This document shows positions 1 through 9,418 of a stretch of 64,000 nt of DNA, piece by piece. A program made the position numbers and the translations under genes. Source of the stretch: Hyphomicrobium sp. MC1. Lineage in GTDB: Bacteria > Pseudomonadota > Alphaproteobacteria > Rhizobiales > Hyphomicrobiaceae. Positions within the stretch are counted from its first letter, which is position 1. Every line of letters starts with the position of its first letter. The stretch spans positions 1,674,001-1,738,000 of the forward strand of contig NC_015717.1 of NCBI RefSeq assembly GCF_000253295.1. Direction: 5' to 3'. Under the pieces are notes generated by a model. That model was not told the DNA's origin. It searched no databases and saw only the letters and a list, made by a program, of their open reading frames with translations.

Positions 1-1
1 C

Positions 2-1117
2 GATGGGCAGATCAATTTTCCCCTCGTTGGGGAATTAAAAGCCCAGGGCATGACTGTGTCTGAGCTCCAAGCGAAGGTTCGCAGTGAGGTATCCTCACAA
101 GTTCTCCAACGCCGTTCGAGTGATGGCCGCCAACTCTCAGTGATGTTGGCGGCTGATGAGATATCGGTCGTTATCGCCGAATATCGTCCGATCTATGTTA
201 ATGGCGACGTCTCGCAGCCCGGACAACAGTCATTCAGGCCCGGAATAACCGTTCGCCAAGCTATTGCTCTCGCGGGTGGCGTGGATGTCATGCGTTTTCG
301 AGCGCAGAATCCACTTTTGGAGGAAGCCGATTTCCGAGCAGACTACGACGCCCAGTGGACGCTGTTTGCTACGCAGCAAGCGAAGATTCTGCGGTTGAAA
401 GCGGAACTTGCAGGGAAAGCCAACTTCGATCCCAAGGCACTCCAGGCAACGCCGATCTCTGCGAGCAGTGTGAAGAATATCGTTGACCTAGAGGAGGCTC
501 AGCTCTCTGCACGCAATAGCCTCAACAAGAAGCAAAGCGACTACTTGCAGTCAGCGATAGCGACCGAAAACGATCGTATTTCGGCACTCTCTCAACAAGA
601 GGACAAAGAGAAGCTTGGTGTCCAGGCGGATACTGAGGAATTGGAGCGCGTAAAGGAGCTGTTCGGACGACAAACGCTGCCCATCACGCGGGTCATCGAA
701 GCTCGTCGCACAATTCTCCTGTCATCGACGCGGTATCTGCAAACCGTAGCGCAGCGAGGCGTCTCCGAAAGGGATCGAGCGGACTTGGCCGCACAACTTC
801 AAAAGCTCCCTGATGAACGACGCCAAGGGATTCTGACGGAATTGCATGATGCGCAGCTTGAATTGAGCCAAACGCGCGCGCGATTGCAAGCTCTTGGCGA
901 TAAGCTGATCTACACAGGGCTTGTTCGATCCCAACTTGTGCGAGGAAATGGCGGAGAGCCCAGCATTCTAATTCATCGGAAAACGGATGCCGGCGTCAGT
1001 AGCCTCAAAGCGTCACAAGATGAGGAACTGAGACCGGGCGATGTCGTTGATGTTGCGCTGCGCTTCCCCGAGAGCAGTGCGCCTGCTCCGCAAACCGATG
1101 AGAAAAGATCAGAATAG
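2..1117 (+). CDS. polysaccharide export protein (Wza/ExoF-like), 5' end outside window
   Basis: Outer-membrane/periplasmic polysaccharide export protein. The reading frame is open from base 2, so the signal peptide and most of the Poly_export domain lie upstream of the window. What remains starts in the end of that domain (INFPLVGELKAQG), followed by an SLBB-type segment (PIYVNGDVSQPG, then TVRQAIALAGG). A long Glu/Gln/Arg-rich stretch of about 200 residues follows and is probably coiled coil. A C-terminal GDVVDV element ends it. The coiled-coil insert is typical of ExoF/GumB-like proteins rather than short Wza. The stop TAG shares one base with the GTG start of the next gene, so the two are translationally coupled. 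An internal ATG at 50 is unlikely to be the real start, because homology continues upstream of it. Confidence 0.85.
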   Translation, partial: DGQINFPLVGELKAQGMTVSELQAKVRSEVSSQVLQRRSSDGRQLSVMLAADEISVVIAEYRPIYVNGDVSQPGQQSFRPGITVRQAIALAGGVDVMRFRAQNPLLEEADFRADYDAQWTLFATQQAKILRLKAELAGKANFDPKALQATPISASSVKNIVDLEEAQLSARNSLNKKQSDYLQSAIATENDRISALSQQEDKEKLGVQADTEELERVKELFGRQTLPITRVIEARRTILLSSTRYLQTVAQRGVSERDRADLAAQLQKLPDERRQGILTELHDAQLELSQTRARLQALGDKLIYTGLVRSQLVRGNGGEPSILIHRKTDAGVSSLKASQDEELRPGDVVDVALRFPESSAPAPQTDEKRSE

Positions 1118-2913
1118 TGCTGCAATTTAATCAAAACGTGCGTGAGCTGAGATCGCCTCGTTGGTCGATCGGCGAAATCGCGAGCGTGCTTAAATACCAG
1201 CATAGCATAATCATCATTAGCGTGATTGGCTGCCTTTCCGCGGCGCTGTTATTTCTCGCGGTTACGCCCAAAAAGTATATCGCGACAGCGGTTCTTCTTA
1301 CCGAAACCCGACAGGCTCCCGATGACGACGCGGCATCGAGCGACGCTGTTGTCGACAGCACGGTTATTGAATCGCAAATGGAGGCAGTCCGCTCGGGAAG
1401 CCTTGCGTTGCGGGTAATCGACGAACTCGGGCTCGCTGACGATCCTGAGTTCGGCAAGCCAAGACCAGGCTTTCTTTCGCGGTTGCTTGCTATGTCTCCG
1501 ATTGGCAAAAGTCCGGCGCACAAAGCGAATCCACGCGAGATCGCACTAGACAATCTTCAAGCGAAATTGAAGATCGAGCGCATCGGGCGGAGTTACGTCG
1601 CGGAGATAGACGCGACGTCCATCGATGCGGAGAAAGCTGCAAAAATTGCGAACGCAATTGCCGACGGCTACATCGAAGAACAACTTGGCGCGCGTCAGGA
1701 ATCGCAACTGCGCGCTAATAAATGGATGCAAGACCGTCTCGTGGTTTTAAGAGATCAAGCAACGCGCGCTGAGAAGGCGGCGCGAGATGCGACTCTAACC
1801 GGTTCCAGTCCGGGTCAGACGGCAGCGTCGGGTGTAGTTCCCGCCGACAACGGAAAAGCGTTAGATCTGGCTGCCAAAGCAAGAATAGCGCGGGCAGGGT
1901 ACGAAGCCTACTTGAACCGTTACACCCAGGCGCTGCAGCTTCAGAAAGTTGCAATTCCATCGACTTCCGCCCGCGTGCTAACCAGAGCCATTCCACCGAA
2001 CATTCCCGGTTCGCCGCGCACCACGCTCGTGTTGGCGCTGTCGTTGATTGCCGGCTGCACGCTGGGGACGCTCGGCGCCTTCGGCGCAGAGTTTGTGCAA
2101 GCTCCAGTGCGGTCGCGATCACAGTTGTCGACAGCGCTTGGAGTACGAGTCTTCGAGCCGCTTCCGTTATGTAAAGTGCGTACCGGCCTATTCGGTCGCG
2201 ACAAAGGGATGCCGATTGTACTCGTCGGGAATTCCGGGATCGGCGCGAATGCTGCCGAAAATGAGCTTAGGAAAATCAAGATCGCGCTCAGTCAGTTTGA
2301 CTTGCAGAAGCCAACTCGCGCGATTGGCGTGACCTCACCGAAATCTCATGATGGCAAGACGACGATTGCGTACAATCTCGCTTTGCTGTCTGCCCAATCT
2401 GGAAGTCGAACGCTACTGATCGACGCCAATTTGCGCAATCCGACATTGGCGAAATGTTTCTGCGAGCGAGACGGAGAATTATTTACGAAGTTCATTACAG
2501 GCGTAGACGAAGCACTCACGGTCGTACGCTTGGCGGACAATCTGAGCTTTGTGGGGCAGAATAATTTTGCAATACCAGCGCACCCCGCCGATATCCTGAG
2601 TTGCGACGCCATGCATCAAGCGCTGCAGCGAGCTCAAGGAAACTTTGACTACATTATCATTGATCTTCCGGCGATGCTCGATCATGTCGATGCGCGCGCC
2701 ATCGCACCGCTTTTAGATCGCGTTCTTATGGTGTGTCGCTGGGGCAGTCCGATTGCCGATTTGGAGCGGTGTCTTGAGAACGCGGAGGTGATCTCAAGCC
2801 GCTTGCTTGGCATCGTGATTAATAAATCTCCGGAGACCCGGAGCAGTGGTTTCGTCCGTCCGATCAAGAAACCCGAACAATCCGACGGAACCGTCGACCG
2901 TGTGGAAGCGTGA
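1117..2913 (+). CDS. GumC/ExoP-like polysaccharide co-polymerase with BY-kinase-like domain
   Basis: Inner-membrane chain-length/co-polymerase protein of the Wzz plus Wzc-kinase type, 598 aa. There is an N-terminal membrane segment at about residues 29-50, a periplasmic Wzz domain with coiled coil, and a second membrane segment at about 302-326. The cytoplasmic P-loop domain has SHDGKTT at 410-416, Walker A' LLIDANLRNP near 432 and Walker B IIIDLPA near 515. The Walker A lacks the usual Pro-Gly before the x-G-K-T core. The C-terminal tail has no tyrosine cluster, so autophosphorylation of the classical kind is doubtful. The GTG start overlaps the previous stop by one base. It should work with the upstream export protein in assembling and exporting an exopolysaccharide. 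Confidence 0.88.
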   Translation: MLQFNQNVRELRSPRWSIGEIASVLKYQHSIIIISVIGCLSAALLFLAVTPKKYIATAVLLTETRQAPDDDAASSDAVVDSTVIESQMEAVRSGSLALRVIDELGLADDPEFGKPRPGFLSRLLAMSPIGKSPAHKANPREIALDNLQAKLKIERIGRSYVAEIDATSIDAEKAAKIANAIADGYIEEQLGARQESQLRANKWMQDRLVVLRDQATRAEKAARDATLTGSSPGQTAASGVVPADNGKALDLAAKARIARAGYEAYLNRYTQALQLQKVAIPSTSARVLTRAIPPNIPGSPRTTLVLALSLIAGCTLGTLGAFGAEFVQAPVRSRSQLSTALGVRVFEPLPLCKVRTGLFGRDKGMPIVLVGNSGIGANAAENELRKIKIALSQFDLQKPTRAIGVTSPKSHDGKTTIAYNLALLSAQSGSRTLLIDANLRNPTLAKCFCERDGELFTKFITGVDEALTVVRLADNLSFVGQNNFAIPAHPADILSCDAMHQALQRAQGNFDYIIIDLPAMLDHVDARAIAPLLDRVLMVCRWGSPIADLERCLENAEVISSRLLGIVINKSPETRSSGFVRPIKKPEQSDGTVDRVEA

Positions 2914-4103
2914 AAGGTGCTGAACTGAGCGTTCTTTGCTTCAACGATTTTTTCAGCGCCAATCTTGGTGATCGGCTGCTTGGTCGATGTCTTCATGCAG
3001 CCTTGCGATCCGAACTGGATTGCGGTGTTGATGGTTGGGATATCGACGGAAAGAGCGGACCCGAGGGCGAACCGGCTACAGCGGCATGGTCTGCAAAAGA
3101 TGTGGTTCGCACGCTTGTTCCGCGTCGTCTCAAGACGCAGCTTAACGTGCGTCGTGCGCGCAGCCGGCTGCTGTCTCAGTGGAAGACGGCTGTGCACCAG
3201 CGACCGGTGTCCGCGATTGTCGTCGGAGGAGGTCATTTAATTACTGCGACGACTGAATACTTCCCCGTGCGTCTCAACGCTGTCGCTGAATTTGCGCGCG
3301 AACTGGGTGTCGGTATCCACATACACTCCGTGGGCGTATCCCATCCCAATACGTGGCAGCAGGCGGCCGGCAAACAATTGCACCGCTTTCTGCAGGATGC
3401 TCCCATCGCAAGCATAAGCGTGCGTGACGAACAATCGGCCGATCATCTCGTCGCTACCGGCTGGCGAAAGGAAAATATCCGGATCGCGCTTGACCCAGGC
3501 TTGCTTGCGGCAAGGACTTTCGAGATTGGGAAGCGCTCGCCCCGTCAGCGTCTTTGCGTTGGGCTTGGCATCATGTCGCCCGCGGTCGTGAGGGCTGTTC
3601 GCGATGCGCCGACTGGGATTGACGATGCTTTTTGGGTCGCCGCTGCGGAGCATTTGGTTGCTGCCGGTGTGGACGTCTATCTATTCACGACCGGTGAGGT
3701 CGGTGACATCCGTGCGGCACATCGCTTGGGGTCGAAACTCAGCGAACGTGGCATAGCGTACGATGGTTCCGCCATCGCTCCCAGGGACGACGCCGATTTG
3801 GTCAGTCGTGTCGCTGGTTTCGACGCCATCGTGGCGCAGCGCCTTCACGCCTCGATCATTTCCTACGCAGTCGGAGTTCCTTCGGTGGGACTTGGATGGG
3901 ATCCCAAAGTTCGCGGCTTTTATCGATTGACGCGGCGCGTGGATTACTTCTTCGACGACCGAGATGCACAGCCTGATGATATTTCGGTGCGCGTTCTGCA
4001 GGCCGCACAAAGTGGTTTAGATGGAGGCCTACGTGATCATCATATCGCTACGTGCGAAGATGGAGTCCGCTCCCTTGCAACTCTGATCGCAAAGGGGAAT
4101 TGA
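2910..4103 (+). CDS. polysaccharide pyruvyl transferase family protein
   Basis: 397 aa, resembling the PS_pyruv_trans family (CsaB/WcaK-like), which transfers pyruvate from PEP to a sugar as a ketal. Visible family features are an N-terminal NLGDRLLGRCLH segment, the central SVRDEQSADHL segment followed by a DPGLLA motif, and the C-terminal AQRLHASIISYAVGVPSVGL stretch, the most conserved part of the family. The GTG start overlaps the preceding stop by 4 bases (GTGA), which puts it in the same operon as the co-polymerase. It probably decorates the exopolysaccharide exported by the neighbouring proteins. The acceptor sugar cannot be told from sequence. Some members of this fold are annotated only as polysaccharide biosynthesis proteins, so pyruvylation itself is inference. 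Confidence 0.8.
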   Translation: MKGAELSVLCFNDFFSANLGDRLLGRCLHAALRSELDCGVDGWDIDGKSGPEGEPATAAWSAKDVVRTLVPRRLKTQLNVRRARSRLLSQWKTAVHQRPVSAIVVGGGHLITATTEYFPVRLNAVAEFARELGVGIHIHSVGVSHPNTWQQAAGKQLHRFLQDAPIASISVRDEQSADHLVATGWRKENIRIALDPGLLAARTFEIGKRSPRQRLCVGLGIMSPAVVRAVRDAPTGIDDAFWVAAAEHLVAAGVDVYLFTTGEVGDIRAAHRLGSKLSERGIAYDGSAIAPRDDADLVSRVAGFDAIVAQRLHASIISYAVGVPSVGLGWDPKVRGFYRLTRRVDYFFDDRDAQPDDISVRVLQAAQSGLDGGLRDHHIATCEDGVRSLATLIAKGN

Positions 4104-4104
4104 C

Positions 4105-5097
4105 GTGCGGGTCGTCCATGTATTGGCGGGTAGGCCCGACAACCGGTGCGGTGTCCTCGATTACACGACGAGATTGGTCGATGCGCTTTCACAAATGAAT
4201 GGTGCAACGGAATGTGCGCTCGTCGATCGATGGTCGCTTAAAGAGACGCTGCGGGTCGCCAGCGCATATCGACAAGATGTTATCCATATACAGTACCCGA
4301 GTATGCAAATGGGCAGAGCACCATGGTGGGGGCTTTTGACCTTTTTGTGCAGAAACTCTGTGGTGACGCTGCACGAGTTTCGGATATTCAGTGCGGCGCG
4401 CAAACTTTATTGCCTGCCAATTGCTGTGGGGGCAAAGCAGATCATCTTTTCGAATGCCGAAGAACGGCGCGCCTTCCTCTCGTTGTATCCTTTTGCGGAG
4501 CGTGTGTGCACGGTCGTTCCGGTGGGCAATAACATACCGGTTCATGCCGTTCGCCGAGAGAACCGGCCGCGACGTTTGATCTATTTCGGGCAGATAGGGG
4601 AAAATAAGGGCCTCGAGCGTGTCATCGAAGCCGTAGCCGCGCTGCGTGCACAAGGCTCAGACATTCCTGTTGCATTCATTGGAGCTGTCGTTGATCCGGC
4701 TTCGCCAACTGTGGCATTTGTCCGTGCGAGTGCCCAAAAAAACGCAGTCGATCTTCGCCTCAACTTGGACAGTAGAGAGGTATCACAGGAGCTGGCGCAA
4801 GCTAGTCATGCCTATCTCCCGTTCCCTGACGGCATCACCGACAAGCGGGGGTCTGCATTGGCTTGCCTGAAGCACGGCGTGACCGTACTAACGACGCATT
4901 CCGTACAGACGCCCGATTGGCTGCGTGTGGTTACAACTCATTGTTCTGGGCCGCTCGATGCTGTGGCGCACGTCATGGCACCAGAGCCTCCCGTCATTGA
5001 CGCCGCAGCACTTGCCAACGGCTTGGCAGAACGCGAGTGGCCCGCTATCGCAACCCGCCATCTGGATATTTACGGCAATCTCGCCGCCCGCGGGTGA
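4105..5097 (+). CDS. glycosyltransferase, GT4-like
   Basis: 330 aa, GT-B type by appearance. The N-terminal half carries CGVLDYTTRLVDAL and HIQYPSMQMG. The C-terminal half starts at LIYFGQIGENKGLERVIEA, a typical start of the donor-binding Rossmann domain in GT4 enzymes, and later has a serine/glycine-rich KRGSALACLKHG segment in the expected E-x7-E region. The GTG start lies one base after the preceding stop, so this is the last gene of the exopolysaccharide operon in the window. It converges with the TonB receptor gene, 30 bp away. Substrates are unknown. Confidence 0.8.
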   Translation: MRVVHVLAGRPDNRCGVLDYTTRLVDALSQMNGATECALVDRWSLKETLRVASAYRQDVIHIQYPSMQMGRAPWWGLLTFLCRNSVVTLHEFRIFSAARKLYCLPIAVGAKQIIFSNAEERRAFLSLYPFAERVCTVVPVGNNIPVHAVRRENRPRRLIYFGQIGENKGLERVIEAVAALRAQGSDIPVAFIGAVVDPASPTVAFVRASAQKNAVDLRLNLDSREVSQELAQASHAYLPFPDGITDKRGSALACLKHGVTVLTTHSVQTPDWLRVVTTHCSGPLDAVAHVMAPEPPVIDAAALANGLAEREWPAIATRHLDIYGNLAARG

Positions 5098-5127
5098 AGC
5101 AACCGCTGAGCCGCCTCTCGTTCAGTG

Positions 5128-7404
5128 CTACCATCGATAACGCAAGCTGCCGATTACGGTGCGGCCCTGGTCGAGATAGCAATAATCAGACGAGCATACG
5201 TCGACACGCTTGTCGGCAATATTATTGATGTTCAACTGCAAACGAGCGCCGCGCAAGGTCGGGTCGAGACGGGCGAGATCGTAATGCGACTCCATATCGA
5301 AGAGCGTATGTCCTGCGTTCTTGAATGTGTTCTCATCATTGCCGAAGCTCGATCCGATATAGCGGACGCCGAGGCCAAATCCGAGCCCAGCCGCCGGTCC
5401 TGACCGGAGCGTATAATCGCCCCAGAATGATGCGGTGTTGAAGGGAATGCTCGAAAGGACATTGCCTTCGTTGCCATTTGCATTGTCTTCGATACGCATG
5501 TCGACATAGGAGTAAGAGGCCAAGAGGCTCAACCCGTTGTCGAGTGTGGTTGTGCCCTCGATCTCGAAACCACGTGACCGCAGCACCCCGGTTTGGACGG
5601 AGCCGCATTGGGTGACGCCGTTGATATCCGCGCATTGGTCTTGGACGCCATCCGTTTGCTGAATGTCGAAGACGGCAGACGAGATGGATGCGTTGTAGCC
5701 CGGTACGAAATACTTGAAGCCGACTTCCTTCGATTCCGACTTTGAGGCGTTGAACGGTTTGCCGGTAATGAAATCTGTCCCGGAGTTTGCGACGAAGCCT
5801 GTACCGTATGCGATGTAGGGTGCGAAGCCAGAGTCGAAGAGATAGGTGAGCCCGGCGCGGCCGGTCCAGTCTGCATCGCTTTGCTTGAGATCGTCGCCGT
5901 CCGTGTTGGTGTCGGTCGTAACCCAATCGTGGCGGCCGCCCAGGGTCAGCACCCACCGGTCGAGCTTGATCTGGTCCTGCAGATATGTGCCGGTCAATAT
6001 CTGATCCTGATGCGTCACCGTTTGGATCGCGGGCGCCGGGATGCGTGTCTGGCCATAATTGTAATTGATGAGGGGAGGGACGATGCCGCCATCTTCGATG
6101 GGTTCGCCGTAGCCCTCGCCTTCCTTGTACCAGACATATGCAACATCCACGCCCGTCAACACGACGTGCTTCAGCGGACCGGTCGAGAAACGAGCTTCCA
6201 ACTGGTTGTCGGCAACGAAATTGTTCACGTCGCTGAGAACGATGCCGTTCGCGCGGCTCCAGACATTCGGTTCGATCTCGTCGACGATATCGATGTATCT
6301 TCCCGTCGATGACAGATGTGAATAGCGCGCTTTCTGACGGAAGGTGAAAATGTCGTTGAAGCGATGCTCGAACTCATAGCCAATGCGCTCTTGCGTCTGG
6401 TCGAAGAGCTGAAAATTCGGGTCGCCGGACCAGATGTTCGTTCGATGCGCGTGGCCGGAGCTATAGTCATTGTACCAGGCCGTGTTGGCGCCGGTCGTAG
6501 CATCCATGTATTCGCCGAGCACCGTCAGCTTCGTGTCCGGATCGAACTTGAACGTGACGGCCGGTGCCAGATAGAGGCGATCGTCAGGCGTTCCCATGAG
6601 CTCGGTATCGCTGTCGCGCACAAGGCCGGTAAAGCGATAAAGCACATTATCGCCAAGTGTGGTCGGGCCGGAGAAATCGAAGTTGCCTTGGTAGCGATCG
6701 TAATTGCCGATCTGCACCTCTAGCTCGCGAAAGGGCGTTTCGGTCGGGCGCTTCGTGTACATATCGACAATGCCGCCGGCGTTGCTCGAGCCGTATAACG
6801 ATGCTGTCGGACCGCGAAGAATGGTGATGCTGTCGAGGCCATAGGGTTCGGTGCGGAACTGTCCGAAGCCGCTGCTCATCTGACGCAAGCCGTCGCGATA
6901 GATGCCGGTGTACGTTGCGTCGAAGCCGCGAATATTGAAGGTGTCGAAACGCGGATCGTAGCCGGAAAGATTGGTCCGGATGCCGGGCACATATTGGATT
7001 GCGTCGCTAAGATTCTGTGGAGCGCGATCCTCAATCTGCTTGCGCGTCACGGTCGAGATCGACTGCGGTACTTCGATCAAAGGCGTATTCGTTTTCGTCG
7101 CGGCGAAGCTTTCCTTGGCGACGTAGCCGTCGATTGCTGAAAGGGGCACGCTCGATCCGTCGCTCAGTGGAGGCGGAGTCTTAGGGGCATTCGTTTTCGT
7201 GATCTGCGACTTTGCCGCCGCAGTCTTCGCCGGTTTGGAAACGGATTTCTTCGCAGCAGGCTGCTTTTGGCTTTGGCCCTGAACCACGATTTCCGGCATC
7301 GGAACGGGCACGGTTTCTTGTGCGCGGACGGCAGGCGCCGCTAGAATCGAGGACGCAGCAACACTTAGCGCCCGCATGCGGGCGCTTGGCCATTTCGCAA
7401 ACAT
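5128..7404 (-). CDS. TonB-dependent siderophore receptor
   Basis: Outer-membrane ferric-siderophore receptor of the FhuA/FoxA type, 758 aa. The start is ATG 7404 because a purine-rich GGGGGAAG lies directly upstream. A longer in-frame start at 7446 would precede the signal peptide. A signal peptide ends near AAPAVRA. A Lys/Pro/Ala-rich linker follows, then the plug domain with EVPQSISTVTRKQIEDR and LRGPTASLYGSSNAGG. The beta barrel ends in the terminal aromatic YRW expected for BAM recognition. No secretin-like signalling domain is present before the plug, so it should not control its own sigma factor. It is divergent from the PepSY membrane protein gene across about 146 bp, suggesting shared iron-responsive control. 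No Fur/Irr box could be called with confidence. Confidence 0.93.
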   Translation of the reverse strand: MFAKWPSARMRALSVAASSILAAPAVRAQETVPVPMPEIVVQGQSQKQPAAKKSVSKPAKTAAAKSQITKTNAPKTPPPLSDGSSVPLSAIDGYVAKESFAATKTNTPLIEVPQSISTVTRKQIEDRAPQNLSDAIQYVPGIRTNLSGYDPRFDTFNIRGFDATYTGIYRDGLRQMSSGFGQFRTEPYGLDSITILRGPTASLYGSSNAGGIVDMYTKRPTETPFRELEVQIGNYDRYQGNFDFSGPTTLGDNVLYRFTGLVRDSDTELMGTPDDRLYLAPAVTFKFDPDTKLTVLGEYMDATTGANTAWYNDYSSGHAHRTNIWSGDPNFQLFDQTQERIGYEFEHRFNDIFTFRQKARYSHLSSTGRYIDIVDEIEPNVWSRANGIVLSDVNNFVADNQLEARFSTGPLKHVVLTGVDVAYVWYKEGEGYGEPIEDGGIVPPLINYNYGQTRIPAPAIQTVTHQDQILTGTYLQDQIKLDRWVLTLGGRHDWVTTDTNTDGDDLKQSDADWTGRAGLTYLFDSGFAPYIAYGTGFVANSGTDFITGKPFNASKSESKEVGFKYFVPGYNASISSAVFDIQQTDGVQDQCADINGVTQCGSVQTGVLRSRGFEIEGTTTLDNGLSLLASYSYVDMRIEDNANGNEGNVLSSIPFNTASFWGDYTLRSGPAAGLGFGLGVRYIGSSFGNDENTFKNAGHTLFDMESHYDLARLDPTLRGARLQLNINNIADKRVDVCSSDYCYLDQGRTVIGSLRYRW

Positions 7405-7550
7405 TGTCTTCCCCCACACAACTGGAACGCGATTGCCACCCCGCAATCACGTCCAATCAGAACACGCTAGCGACACATTCTTTACTTTTCAAGTCAATAT
7501 TTGTCGGGGTACAATCGTCTTCGTTTGCAATGATGCGGCAGGGAGGCGAA

Positions 7551-9194
7551 GTGCGCGGCTTACTCGTTATTGTCCATAGGTGGGCCGGTCTCTTCATTGC
7601 AGCTTTTCTGTTTGTGGCCGGTCTCACCGGAGCCGTGATCTCTTGGGATCACGAACTCGACGAATGGCTCAATCCAGATCTTTTCGAAGCGAAGCTGGGC
7701 GGGCCGCCGTTGCCGCCGTTCGAACTTGTGGCGCGTTTTGAAGCGGCGAATCCGCAGGCGCGCGTCACCTATTTTCCGCTGTCCTACGAGCCAGGAAAAA
7801 CGGCGGGACTATTCATCCAGCCGCGAGTCAATCCGGCGACGGGGCGCCTCTTCGAACTCAACTACAACCAAGCTTATCTCGAACCGGCGACAGGCGAGGT
7901 GAGGGGTGAACGCTATTGGGGCCGGATCTCGCTGGATCGCCGGGACATTCTCCCCTTCCTCTATAAGCTTCACTACTCGATGCACGTTCCGGACTTCTTC
8001 GGGTTCGACGGTTGGGGAATCTGGTTGATGGGCATCGTCGGCATCGTCTGGATGTTCGATTGTTTCGTCGGCCTTTGGTTGACGTTCCCGCAGTCGAAGC
8101 GGGGGGCTACCAGCCTGATTGCCGTCTCATCGCCGCATCGGGAAAAAAGCTGGCTTGGCCGCTGGGCGCCGGCGTGGCGCATCAAGAGAAATGCCAGTGC
8201 CTATCGCCTGAATTTCGATGTTCACCGGGCCTTTGGGCTGTGGACTTGGCTCTTTCTTTTGATCCTCGCGTTCACCTCGATCTCGATGAACCTTGGCGAT
8301 GAGGTCGTGCGTCCCGCTCTCTCCAAAGTGTTTTCCTTGACGCCGGACGTCGGGGAATCGCGGACCCCGGCTCCGATCGACAAGCCCATCTCACCGCAGC
8401 TGTCGTTCGCGTCCGTTTTGAATATCGCAGCAGCCGAAGCGGCGAAGCGCGCGTGGCAGGAGCCGCTGGGAAGCACGTTCTATAATCAGCAGACCGGCAT
8501 CTACAGCGTCTCGTTTTTCGAAGCCGGCGAAGAGCACGGCAGCGGCGGAATGGAGCCGAAAACCCTCTATTTTGATGGCAAGACCGGCGCCATGCTTGGC
8601 GACAGTATTCCGTGGGCCGGGACAGCTGCCGACATTTTCATGCAACTCCAATTTCCTCTGCACTCCGGCCGCATAGCAGGCCTTCCCGGCCGCATATTGC
8701 TGTCGCTCATGGGGCTCGTCGTTGCCGTCTTGTCGCTTACCGGCATTGTCATCTGGTTCAAGAAACGGCTGGCGCGCATGAAGAGAGTTGAGTACGGCAA
8801 CGCGGCCGTCGGTGCGACAGGGGCCGGATATGTCCATGTGCTTACGTCTGGAAGCTATCGCTTTATCGGTAGCCTGGGAGATGAGAACGGGCTGCGTCTA
8901 GGTTTAAGTGAACTCGGCGAAAAAGCGGCGCTTCTGAGCGTCACGCGCGGAGCGTTGCCTTTGGGACGTATCGCGCTTCTGTCTTGGGAAAGTTCGTTCT
9001 TGCTCGTCGTCGTGATCATCGTCGGTGTCCGGCGGATGCTTTATCGCGGTGGCCGCCTTGGCATACGGACGGGGATGCTGTTTCGGAGCGTAGGCACCGT
9101 GCTTTTCAGTCGAAATTTCTGGCAGGCCGGCATGCTCGATGCATCTTACTACGTGCGCCATGTTCGATTGCGCGTCATGCGCGCCAAAGAATAG
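7551..9194 (+). CDS. PepSY-associated TM helix protein (iron-uptake associated)
   Basis: Inner-membrane protein of the PepSY_TM family (PiuB-like), about 547 aa, often found beside TonB siderophore receptors and thought to take part in periplasmic or inner-membrane steps of iron acquisition, perhaps as a reductase. The first helix (LLVIVHRWAGLFIAAFLF) holds the conserved HRW. Further landmarks are LHYSMH, the HRAFGLWTWLFLL helix, and two later helices around residues 385 and 480. GTG 7551 is preferred because GGGAGG sits 4 bases upstream. An in-frame ATG at 7530 without a clear ribosome site is the alternative. The context next to the siderophore receptor supports an iron role. Confidence 0.85.
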   Translation: MRGLLVIVHRWAGLFIAAFLFVAGLTGAVISWDHELDEWLNPDLFEAKLGGPPLPPFELVARFEAANPQARVTYFPLSYEPGKTAGLFIQPRVNPATGRLFELNYNQAYLEPATGEVRGERYWGRISLDRRDILPFLYKLHYSMHVPDFFGFDGWGIWLMGIVGIVWMFDCFVGLWLTFPQSKRGATSLIAVSSPHREKSWLGRWAPAWRIKRNASAYRLNFDVHRAFGLWTWLFLLILAFTSISMNLGDEVVRPALSKVFSLTPDVGESRTPAPIDKPISPQLSFASVLNIAAAEAAKRAWQEPLGSTFYNQQTGIYSVSFFEAGEEHGSGGMEPKTLYFDGKTGAMLGDSIPWAGTAADIFMQLQFPLHSGRIAGLPGRILLSLMGLVVAVLSLTGIVIWFKKRLARMKRVEYGNAAVGATGAGYVHVLTSGSYRFIGSLGDENGLRLGLSELGEKAALLSVTRGALPLGRIALLSWESSFLLVVVIIVGVRRMLYRGGRLGIRTGMLFRSVGTVLFSRNFWQAGMLDASYYVRHVRLRVMRAKE

Positions 9195-9351
9195 AGCTTT
9201 GGTGATCTAAAAGGGATTTCACGAATGCTCTTCTTTTCCTCGCCACGCGCCTAAGACGATCGTCTCTGAAGGGTACCCGCTCTTACTGGTAAGCAGACAT
9301 CGTCGATGATGACGATCATTTAGGTGCTCAAGCCTGGATGAGGTTCGCTAA

Positions 9352-9380
9352 AGGGCGGCCCGGAATTTCCGGACCGCCCT
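9352..9380. terminator. bidirectional hairpin terminator
   Basis: Twelve-bp stem with one mismatch (AGGGCGGCCCGG pairing with CCGGACCGCCCT) around a 5-nt loop AATTT. It lies between the converging PepSY gene and the rclC-like gene. The flanking T-runs are short on both strands, so termination may be partly factor dependent. Confidence 0.6.
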
Positions 9381-9418
9381 ATGGCGCTTTAATGAGCGAG
9401 GGAGCCTGCGTCAGATGT

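Noticed and set aside
7405..7550. Fur/Irr/RirA box between the receptor and PepSY genes
   Set aside because: AT-rich, but no arrangement matches a consensus well enough to call.
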